Positions 50,651 through 59,323 of a stretch of 64,000 bases of DNA are shown piece after piece. The DNA is from UBA8079 sp965205535. GTDB lineage: Bacteria; Pseudomonadota; Alphaproteobacteria; UBA6615. A program made the position numbers and the translations under genes. The notes under the pieces were generated by a model. It saw only the letters and a program-made list of their open reading frames with translations, did not search any database and was not told where the DNA came from. Each line of letters starts with the position of its first letter. The first letter of the stretch is position 1. The stretch lies in assembly GCA_965205535.1 (NCBI GenBank), contig CBDBHH010000005.1, forward strand, positions 1,550,001 through 1,614,000, in the 5' to 3' direction.

Positions 50651-51376
50651 ATGTCTCAGCCTTCGAAGTCGGTCCATACAGCCACGCATCATCGCTGTGA
50701 CACCTGCGATGTCCGCCACAAGGCGATGTGTGCCGCCGTCGATAAGGCGCAAACCGATCAACTGCAGGCGATCGTCAGTCATCGTGACTGTTCGCCGGGC
50801 CAGGTCATTTTCGAGGAAGGTGATCCCGCCGATTACGTGTTCAATATTTCCGCTGGTGAAGTGCGTCTCTACAAGCTGCTGCCGGACGGGCGCCGCCAGG
50901 TAACGGGTTTCCTGACCCCGGGTGATTTCCTCGGTTTGATTACCGAAAGTTCATACGCCTACGGCGCCGAGGCGATCGGTGCGGTTGAATTGTGCTGCAT
51001 GAAGCTCAGCGGCCTCGAGCGGTTGCTTTCCGACATTCCGCCGGTTCGCGAACGATTGCTAGATATGAGCCGCGATGAGCTGGCCGCCGCGCAGGAGCAG
51101 ATGCTGTTGCTGGGGCGCAAATCGGCGCGCGAGAAAATCCTCTCCTTCCTGGTGTACCGTCACAAGCATCTGGACCCGACGGGCCGAGATGCGGGTATCG
51201 AATTGCCGATGTCGCGCACGGATATCGCGGACTATCTCGGCCTGACCATCGAGACCGTCAGCCGGACATTTACCGCCCTGCGTGATGAAGGGTTGATCGA
51301 GCTGCCCAACCCTCACCATGTCGTCTTTCCCGACATCGACGCCGTGCGGGACGCCGCCGAGGCTGCATACATTTAG
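50651..51376 (+). CDS. Crp/Fnr-family regulator with FNR-type iron-sulfur cysteines
   Basis: 241 residues. Cysteines C16, C19 and C27 (CDTCDVRHKAMC) plus C115/C116 (ELCCMKL) correspond to the oxygen-sensing [4Fe-4S] ligands of Fnr, so it probably senses oxygen. The cNMP-type beta barrel is followed by an HTH with the recognition ETVSRTF helix (E..SR), typical of TTGAT-N4-ATCAA binding. FnrN/FixK-like. Oriented with the upstream cupin gene. Confidence 0.87.
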   Translation: MSQPSKSVHTATHHRCDTCDVRHKAMCAAVDKAQTDQLQAIVSHRDCSPGQVIFEEGDPADYVFNISAGEVRLYKLLPDGRRQVTGFLTPGDFLGLITESSYAYGAEAIGAVELCCMKLSGLERLLSDIPPVRERLLDMSRDELAAAQEQMLLLGRKSAREKILSFLVYRHKHLDPTGRDAGIELPMSRTDIADYLGLTIETVSRTFTALRDEGLIELPNPHHVVFPDIDAVRDAAEAAYI

Positions 51377-51407
51377 CTGACGGTAGTGCGGATCGCGGCC
51401 TGGCTGA

Positions 51408-52307
51408 CTAGCTCTCGGCTGTCTTGCGTCGCCTGTTCTCCAGGCGGATCGAATAGTAATTGCCGGCGAAAATGATGACGGCACCGATCAACACCGGAAG
51501 CTCGGCGGTTTCATTGTAGAGCAGAAGCCCGACCGCCACGATCAGCGGCAGGCGCATGAAATCCATCGGCACCACGATCGTCTGGTCCGCAATCGAGAGC
51601 GCTTTGGCCGTGCAGTAGTGGGCCGACAAGCCCACGGCGCCGACGGCGAACAGCCAGAACAATTGCAACCAGTCGGGCGTGACCCAGACGGGCACCGACA
51701 GTGCCAGGCCCATGGGCAACTGAATCACTGACATATAGAGCAGGATCACGATCGGCGCGTCGGTGCGGGTCATGTATTTGGTGATCGAGAGGGTCATGGC
51801 GAAGCCGACCGCCGCACCCAGGACGGCCAGCGTGCCATGGTCAATGACGGCGACCCCGGGTCGCAGAATGATCAGGATGCCGATGAACCCGAAAGCCACA
51901 GCGACAACCCGGCCTCGATTCAATTTCTCCCCCAGGAACAGCACGGCCAGGATCGTCGCCCAGATCGGGGCCGTGAACTCGATGGCGAAGACCTCGGCCA
52001 GGGGAAGCAGGCCGATACCAGTTATCCAGCCGAGCTGGGCGGCGAAATGGACGAAGTTTCGCCCGAACTGGAGTTTGAGATTATTGGTGCGCCAGATCCT
52101 GCGTCCCATAGACACGACGAAGGGCAACAGGATCAGCAGCGCGCCCAGACTGCGGAAGAGCATGATCTCGAAACTGTGGATTTCGCCTGATAGTTCACGC
52201 ACCGCGATGGCCATGAGCGTGAATGAAAGCAGCGTACCCGTCATCCAGCCGACCGCCTGAAACAGCGGTGCGGGAGATTTTGTTGGCGGCGGTGACGGTG
52301 CCGTCAT
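51408..52307 (-). CDS. DMT-superfamily (EamA) transporter
   Basis: About 299 residues, ten helices in two EamA repeats: AVGWMTGTLLSFTLMAIAVRELSG, EVFAIEFTAPIWATILAVLFLGEKL and the second LLYMSVIQLPMGLALSV to PVLIGAVIIFAGNYYSI. Drug/metabolite exporter. Start 52307 (MTAPSPPPTKS); an upstream in-frame extension overlaps the Ldh gene and is non-homologous. Confidence 0.87.
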   Translation of the reverse strand: MTAPSPPPTKSPAPLFQAVGWMTGTLLSFTLMAIAVRELSGEIHSFEIMLFRSLGALLILLPFVVSMGRRIWRTNNLKLQFGRNFVHFAAQLGWITGIGLLPLAEVFAIEFTAPIWATILAVLFLGEKLNRGRVVAVAFGFIGILIILRPGVAVIDHGTLAVLGAAVGFAMTLSITKYMTRTDAPIVILLYMSVIQLPMGLALSVPVWVTPDWLQLFWLFAVGAVGLSAHYCTAKALSIADQTIVVPMDFMRLPLIVAVGLLLYNETAELPVLIGAVIIFAGNYYSIRLENRRRKTAES

Positions 52308-52354
52308 GTCGATCTCATTCCGCTCGACGGCCGTGTCACCCGGTCGGTCCGAGC

Positions 52355-53422
52355 TCAATCGAGCCTGTCGACGGCAAGATCGTCTGCGACCCTGGCGAGG
52401 TTCTCGAGCAGCGGGTCGGGCAGGGGAACACCGTTCGCCGTGCGATCGGCATAGGCGGCGTGTGTTCCCGCGCCGGGCATCCGCACACTCTCGACGCCGG
52501 GCAGAGTAGGCGACCCGTGCATCTCGGCGATGACGGCGTCCACCTGTTTTGTGAAGTCGTCCACATCCATAAAGGCCGCGATATCGACGGCCAGGTAGAA
52601 CTGGCCGGTGTTGGTGGCCGATGTCGCGTCGGCGTTCATGTCGACGACGCTCTTGCCGAAATGCGCACCGTTGAGTGTGCCTGCCAGGATGCCGAAAATC
52701 AGTGCGAGCCCGTAACCCTTGGGGCCACCGATGGGCAGAAGGTAACCGGTGTCGGCTTTGCTGGCGTCGGTCAGCGGACCGCCGTCGGGGCCGACCATCC
52801 ATCCTTCGGGCATCTCGATGCCACGTTGGGCGTAGACCTTTACCTTGCCGTAGGAAGTCACGGTCGTGGCCATATCGAGGACGATGGAATCTTCCTTGTC
52901 GGCCGGGACGGACACCGCGATCGGGTTTGTCGAGAGCATCGCCTCGGTGCCGCCCCAGGGCGGCAGGTGGTTGGCGCTGCCGACCGCCACATAGAGACCG
53001 ATCATGTCGTGTTCGAGCGCCATGTTCGAATATACGCCCGCCGCACCGGCATGGTTCGAATGCCGCATGCCGACCCAGGCGACACCGGTCTGCTTCGCCT
53101 TCTCAATGGCGACCTCCGCGGCCCGGTTGACGACCAGGTGACCCATCGCATTATCGCCGTCGATCAGAGCCATCGCGGTGCGTTCTTTTTCGACCTTGAT
53201 ATCCGGGGTCGGATTGAATCCCCGCGCCTTGAGGCGGCCGATGTAGCCAGGAAGCCGGAAGATGCCGTGAGAATCCTTGCCGAGCATGTCCCCCTCGGCC
53301 ATCAGACGCGCCACGGTCGCAGCATCGGTATCGGGCATGCCTGTCGCGGAAAAGCATCGCGTCATGAAGGCCTCGATCTGGTCGCGTGTGTAGCGCTGCA
53401 TCGTCTTCGCGTCGTCCGGCAT
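52355..53422 (-). CDS. Ldh-family (malate/ureidoglycolate) dehydrogenase
   Basis: About 355 residues of the malate/L-lactate DH family. DMLGKDSHGIFRLPGYIGRL, VGMRHSNHAGAAGVYSNMA and MLSTNPIAVSVPAD are diagnostic, with the catalytic histidine expected in DSHG. Oxidises a 2-hydroxy acid with NAD(P)+. The start 53422 has GGGGAG 8 bases upstream. Divergent from the amidase. Confidence 0.88.
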   Translation of the reverse strand: MPDDAKTMQRYTRDQIEAFMTRCFSATGMPDTDAATVARLMAEGDMLGKDSHGIFRLPGYIGRLKARGFNPTPDIKVEKERTAMALIDGDNAMGHLVVNRAAEVAIEKAKQTGVAWVGMRHSNHAGAAGVYSNMALEHDMIGLYVAVGSANHLPPWGGTEAMLSTNPIAVSVPADKEDSIVLDMATTVTSYGKVKVYAQRGIEMPEGWMVGPDGGPLTDASKADTGYLLPIGGPKGYGLALIFGILAGTLNGAHFGKSVVDMNADATSATNTGQFYLAVDIAAFMDVDDFTKQVDAVIAEMHGSPTLPGVESVRMPGAGTHAAYADRTANGVPLPDPLLENLARVADDLAVDRLD

Positions 53423-53563
53423 GTCCACTCTCCCCGCAAACAGGTTTCTCGCTGGGCGCACCATAGACAAAAAACAGAGCGCCCGGCGAGTGGCCGGGGC
53501 AAATTACTCCTGTTCTCGCGCGGATGAAGAATGCAGCATGTACCCCGGGGGAGTAATCAACCG

Positions 53564-54976
53564 ATGCCTGAAATCAAACTCGAAGACCGCACTGTTATTG
53601 AACTCACGGCTGACCTGCGCGACGGTCGAACAAGCGCGGCCGCGCTCGCGGATGCCGCCATTGCCAACCACGAGGCCGGCGATGCCACGTTCGGAGCCTA
53701 CAAGACCTGGGACTCGTCGCGCTTTCACGCGGAGGCCGATATCGCCGACCGGGCGTTCGCGGCCGGTATCGACCTCGGGCCGCTCCAGGGAATACCGGTT
53801 TCCGTCAAGGATCTGTATGGCGTTCGCGGCTATCCGACCTTCGCCGGATCGCCGCGTGAACTGCCAGAGATGTGGCGCCATGAGGGTCCGGTCATTCGCG
53901 CGTTGCGCGGGCAGCTCGCCGCTTTTTCAGGCAAGACCCATACAGTGCAGTTTGCCTTCGGCGCCTTGGGCACGAACCCCCATTGGGGGACGCCGCAAAA
54001 CCCGTGGGACGCCGACGATCATCGCGCGCCCGGTGGCTCCAGCGCGGGCGCCGGGGTGAGCCTGTGGGAGGGCTCGGCGTTGCTGGCGATGGGTACCGAC
54101 ACGGCGGGGTCGGTGCGCATGCCCGCCAGCATGACAGGCACCGTCGGCATCAAGACCACCCAGGGCCGTTGGTCGATCGAAGGTATCACGCCGCTGAGCA
54201 GCACGTTGGACACACCCGGCGTGCTGGCGCGTTCCGTCAGCGATGCTGCGCTCGGATTTTCGGTGATCGATCCGCAGGTGAGCGACGACCCGGACCGTTT
54301 TCTGGCTGCCGCCGAGACGGCGGATGTCGGTGACTTCCGGATTGGTGTTTGCGAGACATTTTTTGATGGCTGTGATCCCGGGGTCGCGGAGGGCGTCCGG
54401 GCCGCGCTGGCGGAGCTCGAGGCCGCGGGCGCGCGGATTACGAAAGTCGACATTCCGGACCTCGACGAGGTCGACCAGATCTTCCGGACCGGCGGGCTGT
54501 CGGCGTTCGAGTTTGCCAGCTTCATAAAGGATGAGCTGCCGGACTTCCTCGAGGATATTGACCCGATGGTGGGGTCGCGATTCGACAAGATGGCGGCGAT
54601 GACCTCGAGCGACTATCGCAGCCGGTTGCGGCGGATGGCGGCACTTTCGACGGCCGCGCATGCCTCGATTGCCGGTGTACATGGTGTGGTCGGGCCGACG
54701 GTTCCGATCACGCCGCCGAAGGTCGCCGAAGTGCAGGAACCCAAGGCCTATATGAAGGCCAATCTGATGGCCGCCCGGAACACGACGGTGGCCAACCTTC
54801 TGGCGATGAGCGCGGTGACGATCCCCGTGGCGCTGGATGCGGCAAGCATGCCGGTCGGGCTGCAGGTCATGTGCGCGGGGGGCGACGATGCCCGCGCCGT
54901 GGCGATGGCCCGGGCATTCGAGAAGGTACTGGGGACCGCGCAGCAACGTCTCGGCGCGCCGCCGCTTTCTTCATAG
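53564..54976 (+). CDS. amidase
   Basis: 470 residues of the amidase-signature family. Catalytic lysine in PVSVKDLYGVRGYP, Gly-Ser stretch in APGGSSAGAGVSLWEG and the nucleophile segment GTDTAGSVRMPASMTGTVGIKTT, fully canonical. Contrast with the degenerate signature of the amidase at 19182. The ATG at 53564 has GGGGGAG 10 bases upstream. Co-oriented genes follow after the convergent HpcH gene. Confidence 0.9.
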   Translation: MPEIKLEDRTVIELTADLRDGRTSAAALADAAIANHEAGDATFGAYKTWDSSRFHAEADIADRAFAAGIDLGPLQGIPVSVKDLYGVRGYPTFAGSPRELPEMWRHEGPVIRALRGQLAAFSGKTHTVQFAFGALGTNPHWGTPQNPWDADDHRAPGGSSAGAGVSLWEGSALLAMGTDTAGSVRMPASMTGTVGIKTTQGRWSIEGITPLSSTLDTPGVLARSVSDAALGFSVIDPQVSDDPDRFLAAAETADVGDFRIGVCETFFDGCDPGVAEGVRAALAELEAAGARITKVDIPDLDEVDQIFRTGGLSAFEFASFIKDELPDFLEDIDPMVGSRFDKMAAMTSSDYRSRLRRMAALSTAAHASIAGVHGVVGPTVPITPPKVAEVQEPKAYMKANLMAARNTTVANLLAMSAVTIPVALDAASMPVGLQVMCAGGDDARAVAMARAFEKVLGTAQQRLGAPPLSS

Positions 54977-54984
54977 CCTGGAGG

Positions 54985-55839
54985 TCAGGCGTCCGCCCGG
55001 TCGGCCAGCGCGATGATCCGTTCCATGGTCCGCAGGACCGGCCTTTCGATCAGCTTGCCGTCGACCACCACGAGGCCCGTATTGGCCTCCGCGAAGGCGG
55101 CCACGATCTTTCGGGCATGGGCGATTTCATCCGCGCTCGGTGAGAATATCTCGTTGATGATCTCGATCTGGTTGGGATGGATCGCACCCTTGCCTGTGAA
55201 GCCCAGGCGTGCGCTGGCCTCTGCCTCCTGGCGCAGGCCGTCGAAGTCTTTCAGATCGAGCCAGGGCACATCGATCGCATCGACCCCGGCGGCGGCCGCC
55301 GCATGAACAACGCGCGATCGTGCGTAGAGCAGGGGCTCCCAGGCATAATCACAGCGCAGATCTGCAGCGAGGTCGACGCCGCCGAACAACAGCGAATCAA
55401 TCCGGTGGCTGGCATGGGCGATGTCGTAGGCGGCTTCGAGCCCGTGATTGGTCTCAATGATGATCTGAAGCCGAACCGGCAGGCCCAGTTCGTCGAGCTT
55501 GTCCGATACACCCCGAACCTCTTCGGCCGAGTTCACCTTTGGCAGCATCAGCGCCGGGGGCGGTGATTTGGCCTCATATATGGCCTCCAGGTCGGCACGG
55601 CCGTAGCCGCTGCCGAGTTCATTGACCCGAACGATACGTTCCACCCCGTCGTCCGCCTGGGGCTCGGCGAAAATGCCGAGCATGTTTGCCCGCGCATCGT
55701 CCTTGTCGTGGGGGGCGACACCGTCTTCGAGCTCGACGCAAACAATGTCGGCACCGGAGCCGAGGGCCTTGGTGAACATCGACGGGTCGGTGCCGGGGGA
55801 GAAGATGAAGCTGCGGCGTGGCTGAATGGGGGCGGGCAT
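54985..55839 (-). CDS. HpcH/HpaI aldolase/citrate lyase-family protein
   Basis: 284 residues. RRSFIFSPGTDPSMFTKALGSGADIVCVELEDGVAPHDKDDAR, VRVNELGSGYGRADLEAI and LQIIIETNHGLEAAYDIA show the CitE-like TIM barrel with metal Glu/Asp residues. Often cleaves malyl- or citramalyl-CoA type substrates. ATG 55839 is preferred over TTG 55851. Convergent with the amidase. Confidence 0.87.
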   Translation of the reverse strand: MPAPIQPRRSFIFSPGTDPSMFTKALGSGADIVCVELEDGVAPHDKDDARANMLGIFAEPQADDGVERIVRVNELGSGYGRADLEAIYEAKSPPPALMLPKVNSAEEVRGVSDKLDELGLPVRLQIIIETNHGLEAAYDIAHASHRIDSLLFGGVDLAADLRCDYAWEPLLYARSRVVHAAAAAGVDAIDVPWLDLKDFDGLRQEAEASARLGFTGKGAIHPNQIEIINEIFSPSADEIAHARKIVAAFAEANTGLVVVDGKLIERPVLRTMERIIALADRADA

Positions 55840-56053
55840 GGGTGATCTCAATGCGGTTGTGGTTCGTGGATACTCAAATACGCAAACTTCTTGCGCATGT
55901 TTCGAGACGTCCTCTCATTCGCTATGATCCGCGGAAAGCGGGACTTGGCCGGGAATAATCGGAACAAGTTTATTGCGGTTGAGCGTCGCGATCAGCGCTG
56001 CTGCATGTGATAAACCCGCACGCAGAAAAACAACAGGGAAGAGACGGCCCGAA

Positions 56054-57334
56054 ATGTCAGCCGCCAAACCGACCGTCGCCATCCTGGTGACCATGGACAC
56101 CAAGGCTCCCGAAGCGCTGTTTGTCGCGTCTTGTCTGGCGAGCGCCGGCACCACGCCCTGGATCGTCGACCTCTCCCTGATGCCGCATGACAGTGCCGGC
56201 GCGGACATGACCGGTGGTGATGTCGCCGAAGCGGGCGGACATAGCTGGGACGGCCTGGCCAACATGGATCGGCGCGCGGCGTCGGATGCCATGCTGGAGG
56301 GTGCCATCAAGGTCGTCCGCGGTCGCTTCGATGCCGGTGAGCTGGATGGCGCGATCGGTCTGGGTGGTGCCAACGGCACGACGATGGCCTGTGCGATCAT
56401 GCGCGCGCTGCCTTATCTGGTGCCAAAGGCGATGGTGAGCGCGGTCGCTGCGACGGCCGCCGTCCAGTGGTATGTGGCCGAGGCGGATATCGCCATGCAC
56501 GCCTCGATCGGCGATGTGGCGCTCAACCGAATCACCAAGGCCGCGATGGAAAACGCGGCCGTCGGCGTGGCCGCCGCGGCGTGCAACCGGGCGAGCAAGG
56601 CTGCCGAATCCGAAGATCATCCGCCGCTCGTGGCGATTTCTTCCTTTGGCGGTACGGCGGGCTGTGTGGATTGTGCCCAGGCGTTGCTCGAGGCGGAAGG
56701 TTTCGAGGTCATTCTGTTCCACGCCTCGGGCATCGGCGGTCGGGCGCTTGAACGCCTGGCGCGTGAAGGTGAGCTGGCCGGCGTTCTCGATATCACCACC
56801 CACGAGCTCACGGATTTTGTGACCAACGGTGTGTATGACGCGGGCGGCGAACGCCTGACCGGCGCAGGTGCCATGGGGCTGCCCCAGGTCGTGGTGCCGG
56901 GTGCGATTGATCACTCGAACTTCTGGGCCGGACAGGCGCCGGAGCGATATCGCGACCGGGAGTTCTTCCAGTACAACGCGCAAAATCTTCTGATGCGGAC
57001 CAACGGGGACGAGATGGCTGAGCTCGGCCGTGCCTTCGCCGAACGGCTGAATGCCGCCAGCGGGCCGGTTCGGGTGTTGATCCCGCTCGAGGGCTATAGC
57101 GAGCACACCAAGCGCAAGACATATGATCTGGCGGAGAACGAGCTGGGCTCCTGGAAGCAACCCGAGACCGATCGCATGTTCAGCCAGTCCCTGAACGAAA
57201 ACCTGAACACCGGCACGGTCGAGGAATTCCCGTGCCACATCAACGACGCCGCCTTCGCAGATGCCTGCGTGGCGGCCTTTCTTGAAATCATCGGGTCCGC
57301 ACCGGGCGGTTCCCACACATCCGGAGCAGCGTGA
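56054..57334 (+). CDS. Tm-1-like ATP-binding protein (UPF0261)
   Basis: 426 residues. TVAILVTMDTKAPEALFVASCLASAG, GGANGTTMACAIMRALP, ISSFGGTAGCVDCAQALLEAEGFEVILFHASGIGGRALERLA and ITTHELTDFVTNGVYD fit the UPF0261/Tm-1 family of uncertain biochemical function, usually next to a TIM-barrel partner, which I do not see here. Start ATG 56054 chosen. The stop overlaps the next ATG by one base. Confidence 0.88.
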   Translation: MSAAKPTVAILVTMDTKAPEALFVASCLASAGTTPWIVDLSLMPHDSAGADMTGGDVAEAGGHSWDGLANMDRRAASDAMLEGAIKVVRGRFDAGELDGAIGLGGANGTTMACAIMRALPYLVPKAMVSAVAATAAVQWYVAEADIAMHASIGDVALNRITKAAMENAAVGVAAAACNRASKAAESEDHPPLVAISSFGGTAGCVDCAQALLEAEGFEVILFHASGIGGRALERLAREGELAGVLDITTHELTDFVTNGVYDAGGERLTGAGAMGLPQVVVPGAIDHSNFWAGQAPERYRDREFFQYNAQNLLMRTNGDEMAELGRAFAERLNAASGPVRVLIPLEGYSEHTKRKTYDLAENELGSWKQPETDRMFSQSLNENLNTGTVEEFPCHINDAAFADACVAAFLEIIGSAPGGSHTSGAA

Positions 57335-59055
57335 TGAGCCTTTCCATCGAGGTCGAACATTTTGAGACCGACGTCCTGATTGTTGGCGGCGGCGCGGCGG
57401 CGACCATGGCCGCCTTTGAGTGCGCCACGGCCGGCGTCAAGACGATCCAGGTTACCAAGGGCCGCGCGACCAGCGGTACGACGACGGTCGCGCGTGGCGG
57501 TTTTGCCGCGGCGATGGGCAAGGACGACAGTCCGGCCCAGCATCTGGAAGACATCCTGAAATATGGTGGCGAGCTGATTGACCCCGAGATGGCACGGGCC
57601 TGGTGCGAGGATATCGTCCAGATCGTCAAGGACCTCGAGGAATGGGGCGGCGAGTTCATCCGCGGTGAGGACGGCGAGCTCGACCTGAAGATGTTCCCCA
57701 ACCATTCCCACCCGCGTGCGTGTCATCACTATGACACCACGGGCAACATGGTGACGAAGGTCCTGTCGAAGCGCCTGCGCGGCGATGACCGGATCGAGAA
57801 GCATTCCCTGACGGCAATCGTCGACCTGGTGAAGCATGAGGGCCGCGTGGTTGGCGCCTGGGGCGTGGACTATCGCAATGCCAAGTTGGTGACCTACACC
57901 GCCCAGCAGGTGATCCTTGCCACGGGTGGTGGCAGCGGCCTGTTCTATGTGAACGACAACCCGCCGCAGGTGACCGGTGACGGCTATGTCATGGGCTTCC
58001 GCGCGGGTGCGGATCTGCTCGGCATCGAGATGATCGATTTCCAGGCCATGTGCTGCTCCCCGGAGGAACTGTTCGGTTTTGCACCTCATCCCACCGGCTT
58101 CATCAATGCCGGTGCGGTGTTCCGCAATGAGGAAGGCGAGGAGTTTCTCAAGCGCTACTTCCCGGACACGGCGGAGAAATCATCCCGCTCGGAAGTGATC
58201 CTGGCGATGGCCAAGGAAATTCATGCGGGTCGTGCCGGTTCGACGGGCGGCATTTACATGGATGCGACGGCTATTCCGATCGAGACCATCCAGAAGCAGA
58301 TCCCGCACGTCTACAAGACCTGCCTGCACCGCGGCATCGACATCACCAAGACCCCGCTCGAGGTTGCCCCGGGCAGCCACACCTGGCTGGGCGGGCTCGA
58401 TGTCGACACCTATGGCCAGAGCTCGATCCCGGGCCTGTTTGCCGCGGGCGAGACGGCCGGCGGCATCCATGGCGGCAACCGGATCGGCGGGTCGGCGCTG
58501 GCCGCGTCGCTGGCGTTCGGTCGTCGTGCGGGCCGCAAGGCTGCCGAGCTTGTCGGCGCCGAGCCGGTGTCGGTCCCGACCCTGGGCGACAACGCGATTC
58601 CCGAAGACGAGCGCGAATGGCTGAGCGGTCTCCTGGAGCGGGCCGAGGGGCCCTATCAGGGCGATGTGCGGATGCATTGCCGGATGCTGGCCCATGACAA
58701 GCTGGGTCCGATCCGTGACGAGGCCACACTGCGTGATGCGCTTACCGAGTATGAGCGTATCGAGAACGAAGATTTACCGAACCTGCGCTTGTCCGAGCAG
58801 GCGCGCGATACCGGCAAGGGCCGGGGTGAGGAAATCGAGAGCGCGCTCTCGATCCGGAACCTGGCGCTGTTGGGCCGGATTCTCGCGACTGCGGCGTTGG
58901 AGCGTGAGGAAAGCCGGGGTGCCCATTATCGCCTCGACTACCCCGACACGAACGACGCCGACTGGCGCAAAGTGACACGTTTGCACCGCACGGATGCGGG
59001 CGGTATCGAGTTCTCGACCGATCCGGTGAAAAACGATGCGGCGGCGGCCGAATAG
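57334..59055 (+). CDS. FAD-binding flavoprotein of the fumarate reductase/succinate dehydrogenase family
   Basis: 573 residues. FAD motif DVLIVGGGAAATMAAFECATAG, TSGTTTVARGGFAAAMGKDD, ATGGGSGLFYVNDNPPQVTGDGYVMGFRAGADLLGIEMIDFQ, PHPTGFINAGAVF and the FAD site GLFAAGETAGGIHGGNRIGGSALAASLAFGRRAG. The HPTGF block resembles SdhA, and the DxxxC-terminus (RGAHYRLDYPDTNDADWRK) matches too. No iron-sulfur or membrane partner follows, so it may act as a soluble reductase. One-base overlap with the Tm-1-like gene. Confidence 0.88.
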   Translation: MSLSIEVEHFETDVLIVGGGAAATMAAFECATAGVKTIQVTKGRATSGTTTVARGGFAAAMGKDDSPAQHLEDILKYGGELIDPEMARAWCEDIVQIVKDLEEWGGEFIRGEDGELDLKMFPNHSHPRACHHYDTTGNMVTKVLSKRLRGDDRIEKHSLTAIVDLVKHEGRVVGAWGVDYRNAKLVTYTAQQVILATGGGSGLFYVNDNPPQVTGDGYVMGFRAGADLLGIEMIDFQAMCCSPEELFGFAPHPTGFINAGAVFRNEEGEEFLKRYFPDTAEKSSRSEVILAMAKEIHAGRAGSTGGIYMDATAIPIETIQKQIPHVYKTCLHRGIDITKTPLEVAPGSHTWLGGLDVDTYGQSSIPGLFAAGETAGGIHGGNRIGGSALAASLAFGRRAGRKAAELVGAEPVSVPTLGDNAIPEDEREWLSGLLERAEGPYQGDVRMHCRMLAHDKLGPIRDEATLRDALTEYERIENEDLPNLRLSEQARDTGKGRGEEIESALSIRNLALLGRILATAALEREESRGAHYRLDYPDTNDADWRKVTRLHRTDAGGIEFSTDPVKNDAAAAE

Positions 59056-59276
59056 GCCCAATTCGCGGGTCGGCGGACGTGGGTGAGGCACAAGTTCTGT
59101 GATCCTCACACCGCTGACCGGTGGCGATAAATGTGCGATTTTGCCGACAGATCAAATTGCGTGGTGCGAACCAAGACATCCCTTTGATTGCACCGCATAA
59201 ACGGATATGGTCTGAACTGAATTATATGCCTGTCTGGGCGATCCGACACATACGGTGCGGGACGGCTTTTGGCGGG

Positions 59277-59294
59277 TTGTTTTGATCAAAACAA
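59277..59294. promoter_or_regulatory. 18-bp perfect palindrome upstream of the M24-like gene
   Basis: ttgttttgatcaaaacaa is identical to its reverse complement and AT-rich within GC-rich surroundings. It ends 29 bases before the ATG at 59324, so a bound dimeric regulator would likely block transcription or initiation. The core ttgatcaa resembles a gapless Fnr-like half-site pair but lacks the 4-base spacer. The candidate regulator is not next to it. Confidence 0.55.
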
Positions 59295-59323
59295 ACGCTT
59301 TGAGAAAGTTCTAGGAGAAGAGA

